DNA of 64,000 nucleotides from Herbidospora mongoliensis (GCF_001570545.1 NZ_BBXD01000010.1:1-64000); one strand, 5' to 3'. Numbered from the stretch's first letter, positions 8,665 to 19,086 are shown. Notes: generated by a model not told the origin, from the letters alone. Numbers and translations: made by a program.

Positions 8665-9129
8665 GTGAGTAACATGCCGTCCATGACCACTTTCGACACG
8701 GGGGACCTGTTCCTGCAGAGCGTTCCCTTCGCGCGCACCCTCGGCGTGTCTTTCGACTCCGTCGACTCCGGTACGGCTGTCGCCCGCCTCGCCGACCGTC
8801 CCGACCTGCACAACCACGTCGGCGGACCTCATGCGGGAGTGGTGTTCTCGCTGGCCGAGTCGGCTTCGGGGGCGGCCATGCTCTCGCTGTTCGGGGACAC
8901 CCTCGACCGGGCGACGCCGCTGGCGACGGTGGGGCGGGTGGCGTACAGGAAACTGGCTCTCGGCGACCTGACCGCCGAGGCGGTCGTGCGGGCCGAGCGC
9001 ACGGCGGTGCTGGCGGAACTGGACGCGGGCAGGCGCCCCGAGTTCGTGGTCGAGGTGGCGGTGCGGAACGCGGAAGGCGTGACCGTCGCGGAGGTCACTG
9101 TCGACTGGACCCTGCGGCCCAACCGCTAA
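8665..9129 (+). CDS. hotdog-fold thioesterase-like protein (DUF4442/PaaI type)
   Basis: About 154 residues forming one hotdog domain. The sequence around NHVGGPHAGVVFSLAESASG (residues 53-72) matches the N/H-G-G-x-x-A-G core of PaaI/DUF4442 proteins, with the helix bearing the usual acidic residue. A CoA-thioester substrate is expected but cannot be named. The GTG at 8665 is used; ATG codons at 8674 and 8683 are alternatives. It converges with rsgA and overlaps its 3' end by four bases. Confidence 0.8.
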   Translation: MSNMPSMTTFDTGDLFLQSVPFARTLGVSFDSVDSGTAVARLADRPDLHNHVGGPHAGVVFSLAESASGAAMLSLFGDTLDRATPLATVGRVAYRKLALGDLTAEAVVRAERTAVLAELDAGRRPEFVVEVAVRNAEGVTVAEVTVDWTLRPNR

Positions 9130-10163
9130 TCCTCTTCTGGAGTGCCCTCACGACTGTTGAGCAACCGGCGAAGCGACGTGAGACGGGCCTGGTCGCCGTG
9201 GCCCTCGGCCACGAAGCGGTCGAGGGCGCAGTCGGCGCCCAGGTGGGTGCAGCCCTTCGGGCAGTTGACCGCGGCCTCGTTGAAGTCGGGGAAGGCGACC
9301 AGCACGTTGTCGATCTCGACGTGGCCGAGCCCGAAGCTGCGCACCCCCGGCGTGTCGATGATCCAGCCGCCCTCGGGCAGCTCCAGCGCGACGGCGGAAG
9401 TAGAGGTGTGCCGGCCCCGGCCGGTGACCGCGTTGACGTGGGAGACCGCCCGGCCCGCCGTCGGCACCAGCTCGTTGACCAGTGTCGATTTGCCGACGCC
9501 TGAGTGGCCGACCAGCACGCTCACCCGGCCGGTGAGGCGGTTGCGCACCTCGGCGAGTTCGCCGCCCCGCTGCACCACGATGTGGTCGACGCCGAGCGGT
9601 TCGTAGAGCGAGATGAGCTCGTCGGGCGCGGCCAGGTCGGCCTTGGTGAGGCAGAGCAGCGGGTCGATGTCGGCGTCGAACGCCGCCACCAGCAGCCGGT
9701 CGATCATGCGCGGACGCGGCGGCGGATCGGCCAGCGCGGTCACGATGACGAGCTGGTCGGCGTTGGCCACGACCGGGCGCTCGACCTCGTCGTAGTCTTC
9801 CGCGCTGCGCCGCAGCATCGAGCGGCGTTCCTCGCGGCGGACGATCCGGGCCAGCGAGTCGGGCTTGCCGGACACGTCACCGACGACGGCGACCTGGTCG
9901 CCGACCACGATGCCCTTGCGGCCCAGCTCACGGGCCTTCATCGCGGTGATCACCGTCGAGGGGCCGGTGGCCAGGACGTCGCGGCCGGTCAGCACCGTGT
10001 AGCGGCCCCGGTCGACGGCGATGACGAACCCCGGCACCGCCTCTTCGTGGGCGGGCCGCAGCCGGGTGCGCGGCCGGGAGCCCTTGCCCGGCCGGACCCT
10101 GACGTCGTCTTCGTCGTACTCGCGCCTTTTCAGGACGCGTCTCCCTGCAGCATCGTGGTCCAC
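9126..10163 (-). CDS. rsgA: ribosome small-subunit biogenesis GTPase RsgA
   Basis: A 345-residue circularly permuted GTPase that assists late 30S maturation. Order of elements: a basic N-terminus ([15 protein letters not shown]), an OB-fold domain, then G4 (LTKAD), G1/P-loop (GHSGVGKST), G3 (DTPG) and a C-terminal zinc site ([12 protein letters not shown]). The permuted G4-G1-G3 order is diagnostic. It starts with GTG at 10163 inside the 3' end of aroA (34-nt overlap), so the two are read from one transcript. Confidence 0.95.
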   Translation of the reverse strand: MDHDAAGRRVLKRREYDEDDVRVRPGKGSRPRTRLRPAHEEAVPGFVIAVDRGRYTVLTGRDVLATGPSTVITAMKARELGRKGIVVGDQVAVVGDVSGKPDSLARIVRREERRSMLRRSAEDYDEVERPVVANADQLVIVTALADPPPRPRMIDRLLVAAFDADIDPLLCLTKADLAAPDELISLYEPLGVDHIVVQRGGELAEVRNRLTGRVSVLVGHSGVGKSTLVNELVPTAGRAVSHVNAVTGRGRHTSTSAVALELPEGGWIIDTPGVRSFGLGHVEIDNVLVAFPDFNEAAVNCPKGCTHLGADCALDRFVAEGHGDQARLTSLRRLLNSREGTPEED

Positions 10164-11413
10164 ATCGTGGCGAACTCGGGCAAGGTCTTGGCGGTCGTGG
10201 CGATGTTCTCCACCTCGACGCCGGGTACGGCCAGCCCGATGACCGCGCCCGCGGTGGCCATGCGGTGGTCGTCGTAAGAGTGGAAGACGCCGTCGTGCAG
10301 CGGCTTGGGGAAGATCTCCAGACCGTCGTCGGTCTCCCGGGCGTCGCCGCCGAGGCGGTTGATCTCGGTGGCCAGCGCGGCGATGCGGTCGGTCTCGTGA
10401 CCCCGGATGTGGGCCACGCCCCGGATGCGGGTCGGCGAGTCGGCCAGGGCGGCGATGGCCACGATCGTCGGGGTCAGCTCGGCCTCGTCGCGCAGGTTGA
10501 CGTCGACACCCTTGATGGAGCCGCCGCTGACGGTCAGGCCCTCGGAAGTCAGCTCGACCCGGGCGCCCATGTCGGTGAGCAGCTCACGCAGCCGGTCGCC
10601 CGGCTGGGTGGTCTCGGCCGGCCAGTGGGGGATCGTCACCGAACCGCCGGTGACCATCGCGGCGGCGAAGAACGGCGCCGCGTTCGACAGGTCGGGCTCG
10701 ACGGTGAAGTCGATGGCCGCGATCGGGCCGGGCAGCACCCGCCACACGTAGGGCTCGAGGTCGTCGACCTCGACCCCACGGGCCCGGAGCATCTGCACGG
10801 TCATCGCGATGTGCGGCATCGAGGGCACCGGCCGGCCGACGTGACGGACCGTCACCCCCTTCGGGAACCGGGCCGCCGCCAGCATCAGCCCGGAGACGAA
10901 CTGCGAAGAACCGGACGCGTCGACCGTCACCTCGCCACCCGTGATCGGGCCGCGGATCGTGAACGGCAGCCGGTCGCCCGCGACATGGGCGCCCAGACCG
11001 CGGAGCGCGTCGAGGATGGTGCCCATCGGCCGCTTGCGGGCGTGGGCGTCGCCGTCGAAGGAGACATCACTGTCGGCCAGCGCCGCGATCGGCGGCAGGA
11101 AGCGCATGACGGTGCCGGCCAGGCCGGTGTCGATGTGGCCGCCGCCGATGAGCGGGCCGGGCGTCATCTCCCAGTCGACGGCGGAGGTGGTCGCGTTGGA
11201 GGGCGTCATCGCCGCGCCGAGCTTGCGCAGGCCGTCGGTCATCAGGTCGGCGTCGCGGCTGCGCAGCGCCAGGCGGACCCGCCCGCGACCCTCGGCCAGC
11301 GCGGCCAGCGGCAGGGCGCGGTTGGTCACGGATTTGGAACCCGGCAGCGCCACGGTGGCGGTCACCGGGCCGGACGCGACGGGCGCGGGCCACAAGGGAG
11401 CGGACATAGGCAT
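10130..11413 (-). CDS. aroA: 3-phosphoshikimate 1-carboxyvinyltransferase (EPSP synthase)
   Basis: About 427 residues. It transfers enolpyruvate from PEP to shikimate-3-phosphate in the shikimate pathway. Hallmarks are [18 protein letters not shown] near the N-terminus, the [16 protein letters not shown] loop (a variant of the usual NAGT..R loop), the [16 protein letters not shown] segment and [15 protein letters not shown] near the C-terminus. Starts at 11413 (MPMS...) and 11407 are both possible. It is divergent from the SRAP gene with a 30-nt gap and overlaps rsgA at its 3' end. This aroA-rsgA arrangement is common in actinobacteria. Confidence 0.95.
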   Translation of the reverse strand: MPMSAPLWPAPVASGPVTATVALPGSKSVTNRALPLAALAEGRGRVRLALRSRDADLMTDGLRKLGAAMTPSNATTSAVDWEMTPGPLIGGGHIDTGLAGTVMRFLPPIAALADSDVSFDGDAHARKRPMGTILDALRGLGAHVAGDRLPFTIRGPITGGEVTVDASGSSQFVSGLMLAAARFPKGVTVRHVGRPVPSMPHIAMTVQMLRARGVEVDDLEPYVWRVLPGPIAAIDFTVEPDLSNAAPFFAAAMVTGGSVTIPHWPAETTQPGDRLRELLTDMGARVELTSEGLTVSGGSIKGVDVNLRDEAELTPTIVAIAALADSPTRIRGVAHIRGHETDRIAALATEINRLGGDARETDDGLEIFPKPLHDGVFHSYDDHRMATAGAVIGLAVPGVEVENIATTAKTLPEFATMWTTMLQGDAS

Positions 11414-11443
11414 AAGCCTATCGGCGGGTGGCAGTCTGGAGTG

Positions 11444-12160
11444 ATGTGCGGAAGATACGCGTCGGCGCGTAAGCGCCACGAACTGCTCGAGGAGTTCGAG
11501 GTCGAGCTCGACTCGGAAGAGGAGCTCGAACCCGACTACAACGTCGCCCCCACCAAGAACGTGTACGCGGTCATGAGCCGCGTCCCCAAGGACGAGGGCG
11601 CCACCCGGCCGATCCGCCAGCTGCGGGTGGTCCGCTGGGGCCTGGTCCCGAGCTGGGCCAAGGACCCCTCGATCGGCTCTCGCATGATCAACGCCAGGAT
11701 CGAGACGGTCGCCGAGAAGCCCGCCTTCCGCAAGGCCTTCGCGACCCGCCGCTGCCTGCTGCCCGCCGACGGCTACTACGAGTGGATGCCGACCGACGAC
11801 AAGCGCAAGCAGCCCTACTTCATCCACCCGGAAGACGGCGGCGTGCTGGCCATGGCGGGCCTGTACGAGTTCTGGAAGGACCCGGAAGGCGAGTGGATCT
11901 GCACCTGCACGGTGATCACCCAGGACGCCGAAGACCGCCTGGGCCACATCCACGACCGCATGCCCATGCTGATCGCCCGGGACAAGTGGACCGAATGGCT
12001 CGACCCGGGGGTTTCGGATGCCTCCGAACTCCTCGTTCCGGCCACTTCGGCGGGCCTGGTCGCCTACCCGGTCGACCCGGCGGTCGGGAACGTCCGCAAC
12101 AACGGTGAGCGGCTCATCTCCCCACTTCAGGACAGTGGTGACACCAATTCGCCGTTCTGA
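11444..12160 (+). CDS. SRAP/HMCES-type DNA-protein crosslink protein (YedK family)
   Basis: A 238-residue SRAP domain protein. After Met removal Cys2 becomes the N-terminal nucleophile (MCGRYA), which links covalently to abasic sites in single-stranded DNA. Other conserved elements are [32 protein letters not shown], the LPADGYYEW Glu and the His in LGHIHDRMP. It protects replication forks at abasic lesions. It is divergent from aroA and shares a terminator with the convergent cellulase gene. Confidence 0.93.
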   Translation: MCGRYASARKRHELLEEFEVELDSEEELEPDYNVAPTKNVYAVMSRVPKDEGATRPIRQLRVVRWGLVPSWAKDPSIGSRMINARIETVAEKPAFRKAFATRRCLLPADGYYEWMPTDDKRKQPYFIHPEDGGVLAMAGLYEFWKDPEGEWICTCTVITQDAEDRLGHIHDRMPMLIARDKWTEWLDPGVSDASELLVPATSAGLVAYPVDPAVGNVRNNGERLISPLQDSGDTNSPF

Positions 12161-12191
12161 GTGGCGCCGGGGGTAAGGAGCGCGAGGAGCA

Positions 12192-12225
12192 ACAGGGTGC
12201 CGCGTCCGTTGATGCGGCACCCTGT
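12192..12225. terminator. bidirectional terminator
   Basis: A perfect 12-bp inverted repeat (ACAGGGTGCCGC with GCGGCACCCTGT) with a 10-nt loop lies between the converging SRAP and cellulase genes. Confidence 0.85.
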
Positions 12226-12243
12226 CATGCTCGGTGGTGATCG

Positions 12244-14373
12244 TCAGCTGGTGGAGCCGCTCACCGTCGTGCCGGTCTTGGTGACGTAGTACGTGAGCTG
12301 TCTTCCACTCCAGAAGTGGAAGGTGAGCGTGATGCGTCCGTCGTTGGTCTCGGCGAAGAACTCGGGCTTCATGATGATCGTGCCGGCGTTGTAGTCGGGC
12401 TGGAAGTTCGACCAGAACTCTTTGTAGGTGGTCCAGTTGGCCGGGCCGGCCGGGCTTCCGTTGGCGTACTTGGCCTCCATGGTGGCCAGTTGGTCACCGC
12501 GGAACTGCGTGGGGATCGCGAAGGAGCTCGTCGTCCCGCCGGCGGCGCTCTGGGTCGGCGGGTCGGAGGTGATGATGCTGATCTGCCACGGCGTCCCCTG
12601 GGAGAAGCGGGCGTTGATGGTGGCGTTCACTCCGTAGGCCCGGTTGCCGGCCAGCCGCGTCAGGGCGGACGAGGTGAGCGTCAGGGTGGTCCCGGACACC
12701 GTGTAGTCGGCGCCCTGGCTCAGCGCGGTGCCGCCCTGCGACAGTCCCTGGAAGGTGGTGCCGTTCAGGTTGAGGGTGAGCGTCCTGCCGGGGATCGTGC
12801 CGGTGCGGGGGACGTAGACCTGATCGGAGGAGGCGGTGCCCGAGCGGGTGGTCCAGCTGGCCTTCTGCATGTCGAGCACGCCCTGGTCGCGCCAGGTGAG
12901 GGTGTTGCGGTTCAGGAACGAGCCGGCGTCCCACAACATGGTGGTCAGGTTGCGGATGCGGGCGTGGTATCCCACGGCCTCCAGGTACTTCAGGAGCTCG
13001 CCTCGCTCGATGATGCCCGGCCGTGTGTAGTCGTAGCTGAGCAGCGCCCATTCTCCGATGATCACCGGGATGCCGCGTGAGACGAACGTGTTGCGCACCC
13101 GGTCGAAGGCGCCGACCAGGTCCTGCTCGACGGCGCTGTCGTACCTCGTGCCGCCGGCGATGTTCACGCTGAACGGCCAGTAGCCGTAGAAGTGGACGGT
13201 GGCGGCGATGTTGGGATCGCGCAGGGCGGCGATGGTGGAGCTCAGCGCGTCCAGCCGGACCTGCTCCCCGCTGGTGTGCAGGGTGGGCAGCACGAGAACG
13301 CGGGTGGTGTTGCCGCCGCCGGTCTGGCGGACCAGCCGGACGAACTCGGTGTTGAGGGTGTTCACCAGCTGGTCGCCCTGCTCGTCACTGGAGGTGCCGG
13401 CGAACTGCGGTTCGTTGATGCTCTCGAACAGCACTCTGGACGAGTGGTCGCGGAAGGCGCCGGCGAGCTGACGCCACAGGGCGGTGTAGCGGTTCATCAC
13501 CGTCGTGGGGTCGGAGGGGTAGGTGTTGATCCACTGCCAGGAGTCGTGGTGCAGGTTGATCAGCACGTGCAGGTCTTCGGCCAGGGACCAGTCGACGATC
13601 TGGCGCACGCGGTTCAGCCACGCGGTGTCGATGGTGTAGTCGGGGGCCGGTCCGTGGTGGTTGCTCCAGGTGATCGGGATACGGATGCTCTTGTATCCCT
13701 GCGCCCTCACTTGGCGCAGCATCGCCTGCGTGGTCAGTGGGTTGCCCCAGGCCGTCTCGTCGGGGATCGCGTCGAGCGTGTTGCCCAGGTTCCAGCCGGG
13801 CTGCATCGCGGCCACGACGGCCATCGCGTTGCCGGGCGTCGGCGACGGGCTGGGCGAGGGGCTTGGTGAGGGGCTTAGTGAGGGTGACGGGCTGGGTGAC
13901 GGCGATGGACTGGGCGACGGTGACGGGCTGGGGGATGGGCTGGCCGTCGGGCCGTTGCAGGTGACGCCGTTCAGGGTGAAGGACGTCGGCGCGGTGTTGG
14001 CGTTCGTCCAGGTGCCGTTGAAGCCGAAGGAGACCGTCGCCCGGGTCGCGATGGCGGCGTTCCAGTTCAGGTTCGCCGCGGAGACCTGCGCCCCGGAGGT
14101 GGTGACGGTGGCGCTCCAGGCATGGCTGACTCCCTGGCCGGACGGGAAGGTCCAGGCAAGTTTCCAGCCGTTGATCGGATCGCCGAGGTTGGTGACGTCC
14201 ACATTCGCGGTGAACCCGCCCGGCCATTGCGCGGAGACGGTGTAGGCGACGTTGCAGCCGGTCGCCGCCTGGGCGGGGGCGGCGGTCGTGGCCACGGCCG
14301 TGACCGTTGTCAACGCGATGGCCGCGCCGACGAGTGCGCTGACCCACCGGCGCACTCTTGGTGAACTCTGCAT
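12244..14373 (-). CDS. secreted GH5 cellulase with CBM2, X2 and CBM46-like domains
   Basis: A 709-residue exported endoglucanase. Order: signal peptide (1-36, ending APAQA-A), CBM2 cellulose-binding domain (about 38-140, with [10 protein letters not shown] and WNAAIA), a Pro-Ser repeat linker (about 142-180), GH5 catalytic domain (about 182-500), an X2/Ig-like module (about 510-600) and a CBM46-like C-terminal domain (about 610-700). In GH5 the acid/base Glu is in FESINEPQF and the nucleophile Glu in IIGEWALL. The GH5-X2-CBM46 order resembles GH5_4 enzymes active on beta-glucan or xyloglucan. AAGGGAG precedes the ATG. Palindromes at 14567 and 14731 suggest LacI-type control by the divergent neighbour. 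Confidence 0.92.
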   Translation of the reverse strand: MQSSPRVRRWVSALVGAAIALTTVTAVATTAAPAQAATGCNVAYTVSAQWPGGFTANVDVTNLGDPINGWKLAWTFPSGQGVSHAWSATVTTSGAQVSAANLNWNAAIATRATVSFGFNGTWTNANTAPTSFTLNGVTCNGPTASPSPSPSPSPSPSPSPSPSPSLSPSPSPSPSPSPTPGNAMAVVAAMQPGWNLGNTLDAIPDETAWGNPLTTQAMLRQVRAQGYKSIRIPITWSNHHGPAPDYTIDTAWLNRVRQIVDWSLAEDLHVLINLHHDSWQWINTYPSDPTTVMNRYTALWRQLAGAFRDHSSRVLFESINEPQFAGTSSDEQGDQLVNTLNTEFVRLVRQTGGGNTTRVLVLPTLHTSGEQVRLDALSSTIAALRDPNIAATVHFYGYWPFSVNIAGGTRYDSAVEQDLVGAFDRVRNTFVSRGIPVIIGEWALLSYDYTRPGIIERGELLKYLEAVGYHARIRNLTTMLWDAGSFLNRNTLTWRDQGVLDMQKASWTTRSGTASSDQVYVPRTGTIPGRTLTLNLNGTTFQGLSQGGTALSQGADYTVSGTTLTLTSSALTRLAGNRAYGVNATINARFSQGTPWQISIITSDPPTQSAAGGTTSSFAIPTQFRGDQLATMEAKYANGSPAGPANWTTYKEFWSNFQPDYNAGTIIMKPEFFAETNDGRITLTFHFWSGRQLTYYVTKTGTTVSGSTS

Positions 14374-14566
14374 TGGTTACTCCCTTGGGCGCGTCAGGCC
14401 GGCGGCGTCCGATCGGCACTGGGCGTGTCGAAGTGGTCTCGGTCGGACACGGGCGGAGGTCGCCTGGACCTTCGCCGACCTCCTGGATGTGGCGTGGCGC
14501 GTCGGCGCGCGCACCGCGCACGCCGACGAACTGCGGTCTGGGCCTGACCACCAAGCCGCCTCGCCA

Positions 14567-14577
14567 AGAAAGTTTCT
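14567..14577. promoter_or_regulatory. candidate operator, GAAAGTTTC palindrome (site A)
   Basis: AGAAAGTTTCT is symmetric except for its centre base. It shares the 9-mer core with site B at 14731 and, on the other strand, with 19387. GAAA-N-TTTC/CGAA-N-TTCG palindromes are known LacI-family targets at xylan and cellulose genes in actinomycetes. Confidence 0.6.
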
Positions 14578-14730
14578 CCTCAAATGGCGAGAAACATAAC
14601 TTAAGGAGAAGACTCGGAATTCGTCCACTTGCCATCAAAAACGGAGGGATCGGTATCAAAGCCACGTGCCAGACAAGGCATGACTACCTGTGGGAACCGC
14701 ATCCGCCGCGAAAGCATCCCGGCAATCGTT

Positions 14731-14743
14731 CTGAAAGTTTCAG
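14731..14743. promoter_or_regulatory. candidate operator, CTGAAAGTTTCAG palindrome (site B)
   Basis: A 13-nt palindrome, symmetric except for the centre base, lies 55-68 nt before the LacI-type gene. It fits autoregulation of that gene and control of the divergent cellulase. Confidence 0.65.
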
Positions 14744-14798
14744 GCGGGCCAGGTGATATCGCACACGACGGACTATTCTGACGCCGGGAGCGGCCGTC

Positions 14799-15905
14799 GT
14801 GCCGACCGGTTCGGTTTCGACGGAAGGGGCCGGATTGTCGTACACCGAGCCAGACGAAGCGATCGACGACGTGGATGCGGGCAGAGGTGACCCGTCCCGT
14901 CCCGTGACGATTTCCTACATCGCCGAGACGGCCGGGGTGTCGGTCCCCACCGTCTCCAAAGTGATCAACGGGCGAGCGGGGGTCGCGGCCGAGACCCGCG
15001 CCCGTGTCGAGGCGCTCATCAGCGAGTTCGGCTATCGCCGGGCCAACCGCCGCAATCTCGTGGAACTCGTCTTCAGCCGTCTGGAGGACCTCTGGGGCAT
15101 GGAGATCATCCGTGGGGTGGAGCAGGTGGCCCGCGAGCAGCGCGTCGCGGTCGTCCTGACCGAGTTCGGCCCGCGCCCGGATGCCGTGGCCCATCCGATC
15201 GACGCCACGGTCGCGCGCCGGCCGGCCTGCGTGGTGACGGTCGCGCAGCTCTCCCAGGAGCAGCGTGACCAGTTGCGCGCCAAGGAGATTCCGTTCGTGG
15301 TCTTCGACCCCACGGTCGAACTGCCCGACGGCGTGCCGTTCGTGGGCGCCACCAACTGGGCGGGTGGCCGCTCGGCCGCGCGCCACCTGATCGAGCTGGG
15401 ACACCGCCGGATCGGCATGGTCGCCGGCCCTGATCACGTGCTGTGCTGCCGGGCCCGTCTGGACGGTTACCGCGCCGCCCTGGAGGGGGCCGGTCTGGCT
15501 CTGGACCCCGACCTGGTCGTGCGCACGGAGCTGACCAGAGACCACGGACGCGTGGCCGCCCTCACCCTGCTGACGGCGCGGAACCCCCCGACGGCGATCT
15601 TCGCGTGCAACGACCTGCAGGCACTCGGCGTCTACCAGGCCGCACGCGAGGTGGGATCGCGCATCCCGCAGGATCTGAGCGTGGTCGGGTTCGACGATCT
15701 GCCCGTCGCCGCCCTGGTCGATCCACCCCTGACGACGGTCCATCAGCCGCTCGCCGAAATGGCCGTCGCCGCCACGGAGCTGGCGCTCGCCCTGGGACGC
15801 GGCGAGGCGCCCACCCGGGTCGGCATCGAACTCGCCACCACGTTGACGGTCCGCGCCAGCACTGCGCCGCCGAGCCGGGACGCCGGAGCCGTCGCTCCCG
15901 GATGA
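14799..15905 (+). CDS. LacI-family transcriptional regulator
   Basis: About 368 residues. An N-terminal HTH plus hinge (ISYIAETAGVSVPTVSKVIN) is followed by a periplasmic-binding-like ligand domain (VVEQVAREQRVAVVL to TVHQPLAEMAVAATEL), including the conserved TAIFACNDLQALGVYQAAREVG and LSVVGFDDLP segments. It probably represses plant-polysaccharide genes and is released by a sugar. The GTG at 14799 has GGGAG upstream; a TTG at 14835 with GGAAGGGG 5 nt upstream is an equally good start and would remove 12 residues. It is divergent from the GH5 cellulase with symmetric sites between them. Confidence 0.88.
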   Translation: MPTGSVSTEGAGLSYTEPDEAIDDVDAGRGDPSRPVTISYIAETAGVSVPTVSKVINGRAGVAAETRARVEALISEFGYRRANRRNLVELVFSRLEDLWGMEIIRGVEQVAREQRVAVVLTEFGPRPDAVAHPIDATVARRPACVVTVAQLSQEQRDQLRAKEIPFVVFDPTVELPDGVPFVGATNWAGGRSAARHLIELGHRRIGMVAGPDHVLCCRARLDGYRAALEGAGLALDPDLVVRTELTRDHGRVAALTLLTARNPPTAIFACNDLQALGVYQAAREVGSRIPQDLSVVGFDDLPVAALVDPPLTTVHQPLAEMAVAATELALALGRGEAPTRVGIELATTLTVRASTAPPSRDAGAVAPG

Positions 15906-15990
15906 GGACGCTTCGTGGGCGAGCCTGGAGAACTTCATCGACCGCGTGGAGAGTGTCACCGTGGTCTGAGCGGCGTACCGCGGAGCCCGG

Positions 15991-16036
15991 CCGCGAGCCG
16001 ACCGTCCCTGAGTCGCCAGGGCGAATCGGCTCGCGG
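15991..16036. terminator. terminator between converging LacI and arabinofuranosidase genes
   Basis: An 11-bp perfect inverted repeat CCGCGAGCCGA/TCGGCTCGCGG with further pairing inside (CCCTGAGTCGCCAGGG) lies between the converging genes. Confidence 0.7.
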
Positions 16037-16051
16037 ACCTCGGGCCAGGGG

Positions 16052-17515
16052 TTAGCTGCGCAGGGTCCACCGCTGGTTCTGCTGTCCGTTGCAGGTCCAG
16101 AGGATGAGTCTGGTGCCGTTGGCCGTGCCGGCCGCGTTGGCGTCGAGACACTTACCGGACTGCACGCCGGTGATGCTGCCGTTGGAGTTGACGGTCCACT
16201 GCTGGTTGGTTCCGCCGTTGCAGTCCCAGATGACCACCGGGGTGCCGTTGGCGGTGCCCTGACCGGAGGCGTCCAGGCACTTGTTGCCGGACACCTGCAG
16301 CTGCCCGGACGAGGTGCGCGTCCATCTCTGGGTGGTCGTCGTGGTGGAGCAGTCCCACAGGTGGACGGCTGAGCCGTTGGCGCTGCTGTTGTTGATCACG
16401 TCGACGCACCGGCTGGATTGGCCGCCGACGATCTGGACGCCCTGCTGGGGGTTGGTGCCGGACGGCGCGTAGACGGCGGCGGCGATGTTGGCCTGGACGG
16501 CGTTCTCGGTGTCGGCCGTCGGATAGCCGGAGGTCATGACGCCCTCGTAGAAGGTGCCGCGGGCGCCGTTGCTGTTGTCGCCGCCGATGCCGAGCAGGAT
16601 CGCGCCCTCCTTCTTCATCGGGTGGTAGCCGTTGGGCCGCCGCCCGTCGAAGTAGGTCGTCAGGCCACCCGACTGCGCGTTGCCGCCCCGGATCGCCCAG
16701 TGGTTCGGCTCGCCCTTGACGATGGCGGTGACGAAGCGGTGGTTGATGGACGGCATGGGGTTGTAGCGCGGGTTCACTCCGGTGAACAGGCCCCACTCCA
16801 TGTCGGCCATGATCCACGGGCCGGCTCCGTCGCCGTAGCCCCACCAGTTGTTGTTCCCGAAGTAGATGGTCTCCATGATGCCGATGTCGTCGGCCTGGCC
16901 GTTCGTCTGGGCGTTGCCGTAGTCGAAGCAGCACCCCCCGTTGTAGTGCGTGCCGTCCAGGACGGCGTACATTCCCTCGGGCTGGTCGCCGGTCGCGATG
17001 CCGTTGGTGCTGTTGTTGCGGTAGCCGGAGCCGGGTGCGATGTAGACGCCGTAGGCCTTCTGGCCGCTGATGGTGACCGGGGCGGCCTTGGCGTCGGCGA
17101 GGTTGTCCGATCCGCCGGGACCGGGGCCGGGTACGGCGCCGCCGGGACCCTGGGTGAGGCGGTTGTTGCGGCCGGACTGGTCGTAGATGACGGTGATGAC
17201 GCAGTTGGTGCCGGAGCAGAAGGAGTCCTGGGTGGCGGCGTTGGCGACACCTCCCGCGCTCAGGACGCCGATGTCGCGGGTGGTGTTGTCGGAGGAACGC
17301 CTGACCTGGTAGAGCGAGCCGTTGAAGGCGCCGTACAGAGCGCGGGTCGTGCTGTGCGCGGCGACGCAGGGAGTGCCGCCGGCGGCGTAGATGTCACACG
17401 GGCCGGTGGTGGCGGCCTGGGCCGAGGGCGCGCCCACGGCCACGTAACTCGTGGCGACGAGGCACGAGACCCCGGCGGCGGCCATGAGGCGTCTGAACTT
17501 GTTCTTCATGTTCAT
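16052..17515 (-). CDS. GH54 alpha-L-arabinofuranosidase with ricin-B lectin domain (copy 1)
   Basis: A 487-residue exported enzyme: signal peptide (1-33), GH54 ArabFuran catalytic domain (about 34-350) and a C-terminal ricin-B/CBM13 lectin of three QxW repeats (about 355-486). GH54 marks are visible: vicinal cysteines in CCFDYGNAQT, the nucleophile-type Glu in ADMEWGLF and the acid/base-type Asp in GIGGDNSNG. It removes arabinose side chains from arabinoxylan or arabinan. The ATG at 17515 overlaps the stop of the upstream paralogue by four bases (ATGA), so translation is coupled. Fungal GH54 enzymes carry CBM42 instead of ricin-B. It is closely similar to its neighbour, so it arose by tandem duplication. 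Confidence 0.92.
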   Translation of the reverse strand: MNMKNKFRRLMAAAGVSCLVATSYVAVGAPSAQAATTGPCDIYAAGGTPCVAAHSTTRALYGAFNGSLYQVRRSSDNTTRDIGVLSAGGVANAATQDSFCSGTNCVITVIYDQSGRNNRLTQGPGGAVPGPGPGGSDNLADAKAAPVTISGQKAYGVYIAPGSGYRNNSTNGIATGDQPEGMYAVLDGTHYNGGCCFDYGNAQTNGQADDIGIMETIYFGNNNWWGYGDGAGPWIMADMEWGLFTGVNPRYNPMPSINHRFVTAIVKGEPNHWAIRGGNAQSGGLTTYFDGRRPNGYHPMKKEGAILLGIGGDNSNGARGTFYEGVMTSGYPTADTENAVQANIAAAVYAPSGTNPQQGVQIVGGQSSRCVDVINNSSANGSAVHLWDCSTTTTTQRWTRTSSGQLQVSGNKCLDASGQGTANGTPVVIWDCNGGTNQQWTVNSNGSITGVQSGKCLDANAAGTANGTRLILWTCNGQQNQRWTLRS

Positions 17516-18972
17516 CGCAGGGTCCACTTCTGGTTGGCGCCGCCGTGACAGGTCCAGATGTGCAGCTTGGTGCCGTTGGCGGTGCCGTAGGCGGCCGCGT
17601 CCAGGCACTTGTTCGCGCCGACGGCGGTGATGGTGCCGTCGGAGTTGACGTTCCACTGCTGGTTGGCCTGGCCGTTGCAGTCCCAGATGATCACCGCGGT
17701 GCCGTCCGCGGTGCCGGCGCCGGACACGTCCAGGCACTTGTTGCCGTACACCTGCAACTGCCTGCTAGAGGTGTGGGTGAAGCGCTGATTGGTGCCGCTC
17801 CCGCAGTCCCACAGGTGCAGCTGGGTGCCGTTGGCGGTGCTGGCGCTCGGCACGTCGACGCACCGGTTCGACTGGCCGCCGACGATCTGGACGCCCTGCT
17901 GGGGGGTGCCGCCGGCAGGAGCGTAACCGGCGGCGGCGATGTTGGCCTGGACGGCGTTCTCGGTGGCCTCCGTCGGATAACCGGAGGTCAGCACGCCCTC
18001 GAAGAAGGTGCCCCGGCCGGAGACGCTGTTGTCGCCGCCGATGCCGAGCAGGATGGCGCCCTCCTTCTTCATCGGGTGGTAGCCGTTGGGCCGCCGCCCG
18101 TCGAAGTAGGTGGTCAGGCCACCCGACTGCGCGTTCCCGCCCCGGATCGCCCAGTGGTTGGACTCGCCCTTCACGATGGCGGTGACGAAACGGTGGTTGA
18201 TCGGCGCGAGGTTGTTGTAGCCCGCGTTCACCCCGGAGAACAGGCCCCACTCCAGGTCGGCCATGATCCAGGGCCCGGCTCCGGCCCCGTAGCCCCACTG
18301 CTTGTTGGCGCCGAAGTAGACGGTCTCCATGATGGCGGGGGCGTCGGCCTGGCCGTCGGTCTGCGCGTTGCCGTAGTCGAAGCAGCACCACTGGTTGTAG
18401 TGGGTGCCGTCCAGGACGGCGTAGATGCCCTCGGGCTGGTCGCCGGTGGCGACGCCGTTGGTGTTGTTGTTGCGGTAGCCGGTGCCGGGTTCGATGCGGA
18501 CGCCGTAGGCCTTCTGGCCGCCGACGGTGATCGGGGCCGCCTTCGCGTCGGCCAGGTTGTCCCAGCCGCCGGGGAGGGGACCGGGCCAGTAGCCGGGCGG
18601 CGCCTGGGTGAGGCGGTTGTTGCGGCCCGACTGGTCGTACAGGATCGTGATCACGCAGTTGGTGCCGGCGCAGAAGGAGTCCTGGGTGGCGGCGTTGACC
18701 ACCCCGCCCGCGCTCAGCACGCCGATGTCGCGGGTGGTGTTGTCGGAGGAACGCCTGACCTGGTAGAGCGGGCCGTTGAAGGCGCCGTACAGAGCGCGGG
18801 TCGTGCTGTGCGCCGCCACGCACGGGGTGCCGCCGGCGGCGTAGATGTCGCACGGGCCGGTGGTGGCGGCCTGTGCGGACGGCGCGGCCACGGCCACGTA
18901 ACCGCTCGCGGCGACGAGTAATGAGATGCCGGCGGCGGCCATGAGGCGGCTCAGCCTCTTCTTCACGTTCAT
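17512..18972 (-). CDS. GH54 alpha-L-arabinofuranosidase with ricin-B lectin domain (copy 2)
   Basis: A 486-residue paralogue of the preceding gene with the same order: signal peptide, GH54 domain (CCFDYGNAQT, ADLEWGLFSG, GIGGDNSVSG) and a three-repeat ricin-B domain with QWN, QKW and QRF-type ends. It is the first gene of the pair: AGGAG lies 8 nt before the ATG, and a promoter (TTGACG-17-TAGTCT) with a palindromic operator lies 115-160 nt upstream. Differences between the copies cluster in loops (for example PGYWPGPLPGG versus GGAVPGPGPGG), which may change side-chain preference (inference). Confidence 0.92.
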   Translation of the reverse strand: MNVKKRLSRLMAAAGISLLVAASGYVAVAAPSAQAATTGPCDIYAAGGTPCVAAHSTTRALYGAFNGPLYQVRRSSDNTTRDIGVLSAGGVVNAATQDSFCAGTNCVITILYDQSGRNNRLTQAPPGYWPGPLPGGWDNLADAKAAPITVGGQKAYGVRIEPGTGYRNNNTNGVATGDQPEGIYAVLDGTHYNQWCCFDYGNAQTDGQADAPAIMETVYFGANKQWGYGAGAGPWIMADLEWGLFSGVNAGYNNLAPINHRFVTAIVKGESNHWAIRGGNAQSGGLTTYFDGRRPNGYHPMKKEGAILLGIGGDNSVSGRGTFFEGVLTSGYPTEATENAVQANIAAAGYAPAGGTPQQGVQIVGGQSNRCVDVPSASTANGTQLHLWDCGSGTNQRFTHTSSRQLQVYGNKCLDVSGAGTADGTAVIIWDCNGQANQQWNVNSDGTITAVGANKCLDAAAYGTANGTKLHIWTCHGGANQKWTLR

Positions 18973-19086
18973 CGAATCAGCTCCTGGTTCGTTTCTGGCT
19001 GTTCGTACCGGTGCGGGACATCCCGGCGCCGGCCAGCACGGGCGAGGAAGGGCTGTACGGGATGCACGACACCCGGAACAGCACGA

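Larger units (their letters stand above)
14374..14798. other. regulatory spacer between cellulase and LacI-type gene
   Basis: A 425-nt divergent intergenic region with no gene seen. It carries two GAAAGTTTC-centred palindromes (listed separately) and should contain both promoters. A possible leftward promoter is TGGACG, 18 nt, TAAGTT, read from the complement of about 14597-14626. Confidence 0.5.

Noticed and set aside
13844-13945. Repeat-rich stretch of near-identical short units in the cellulase gene.
   Set aside because: It encodes the Pro-Ser linker between CBM2 and GH5; low-complexity coding, not a CRISPR or separate repeat element.
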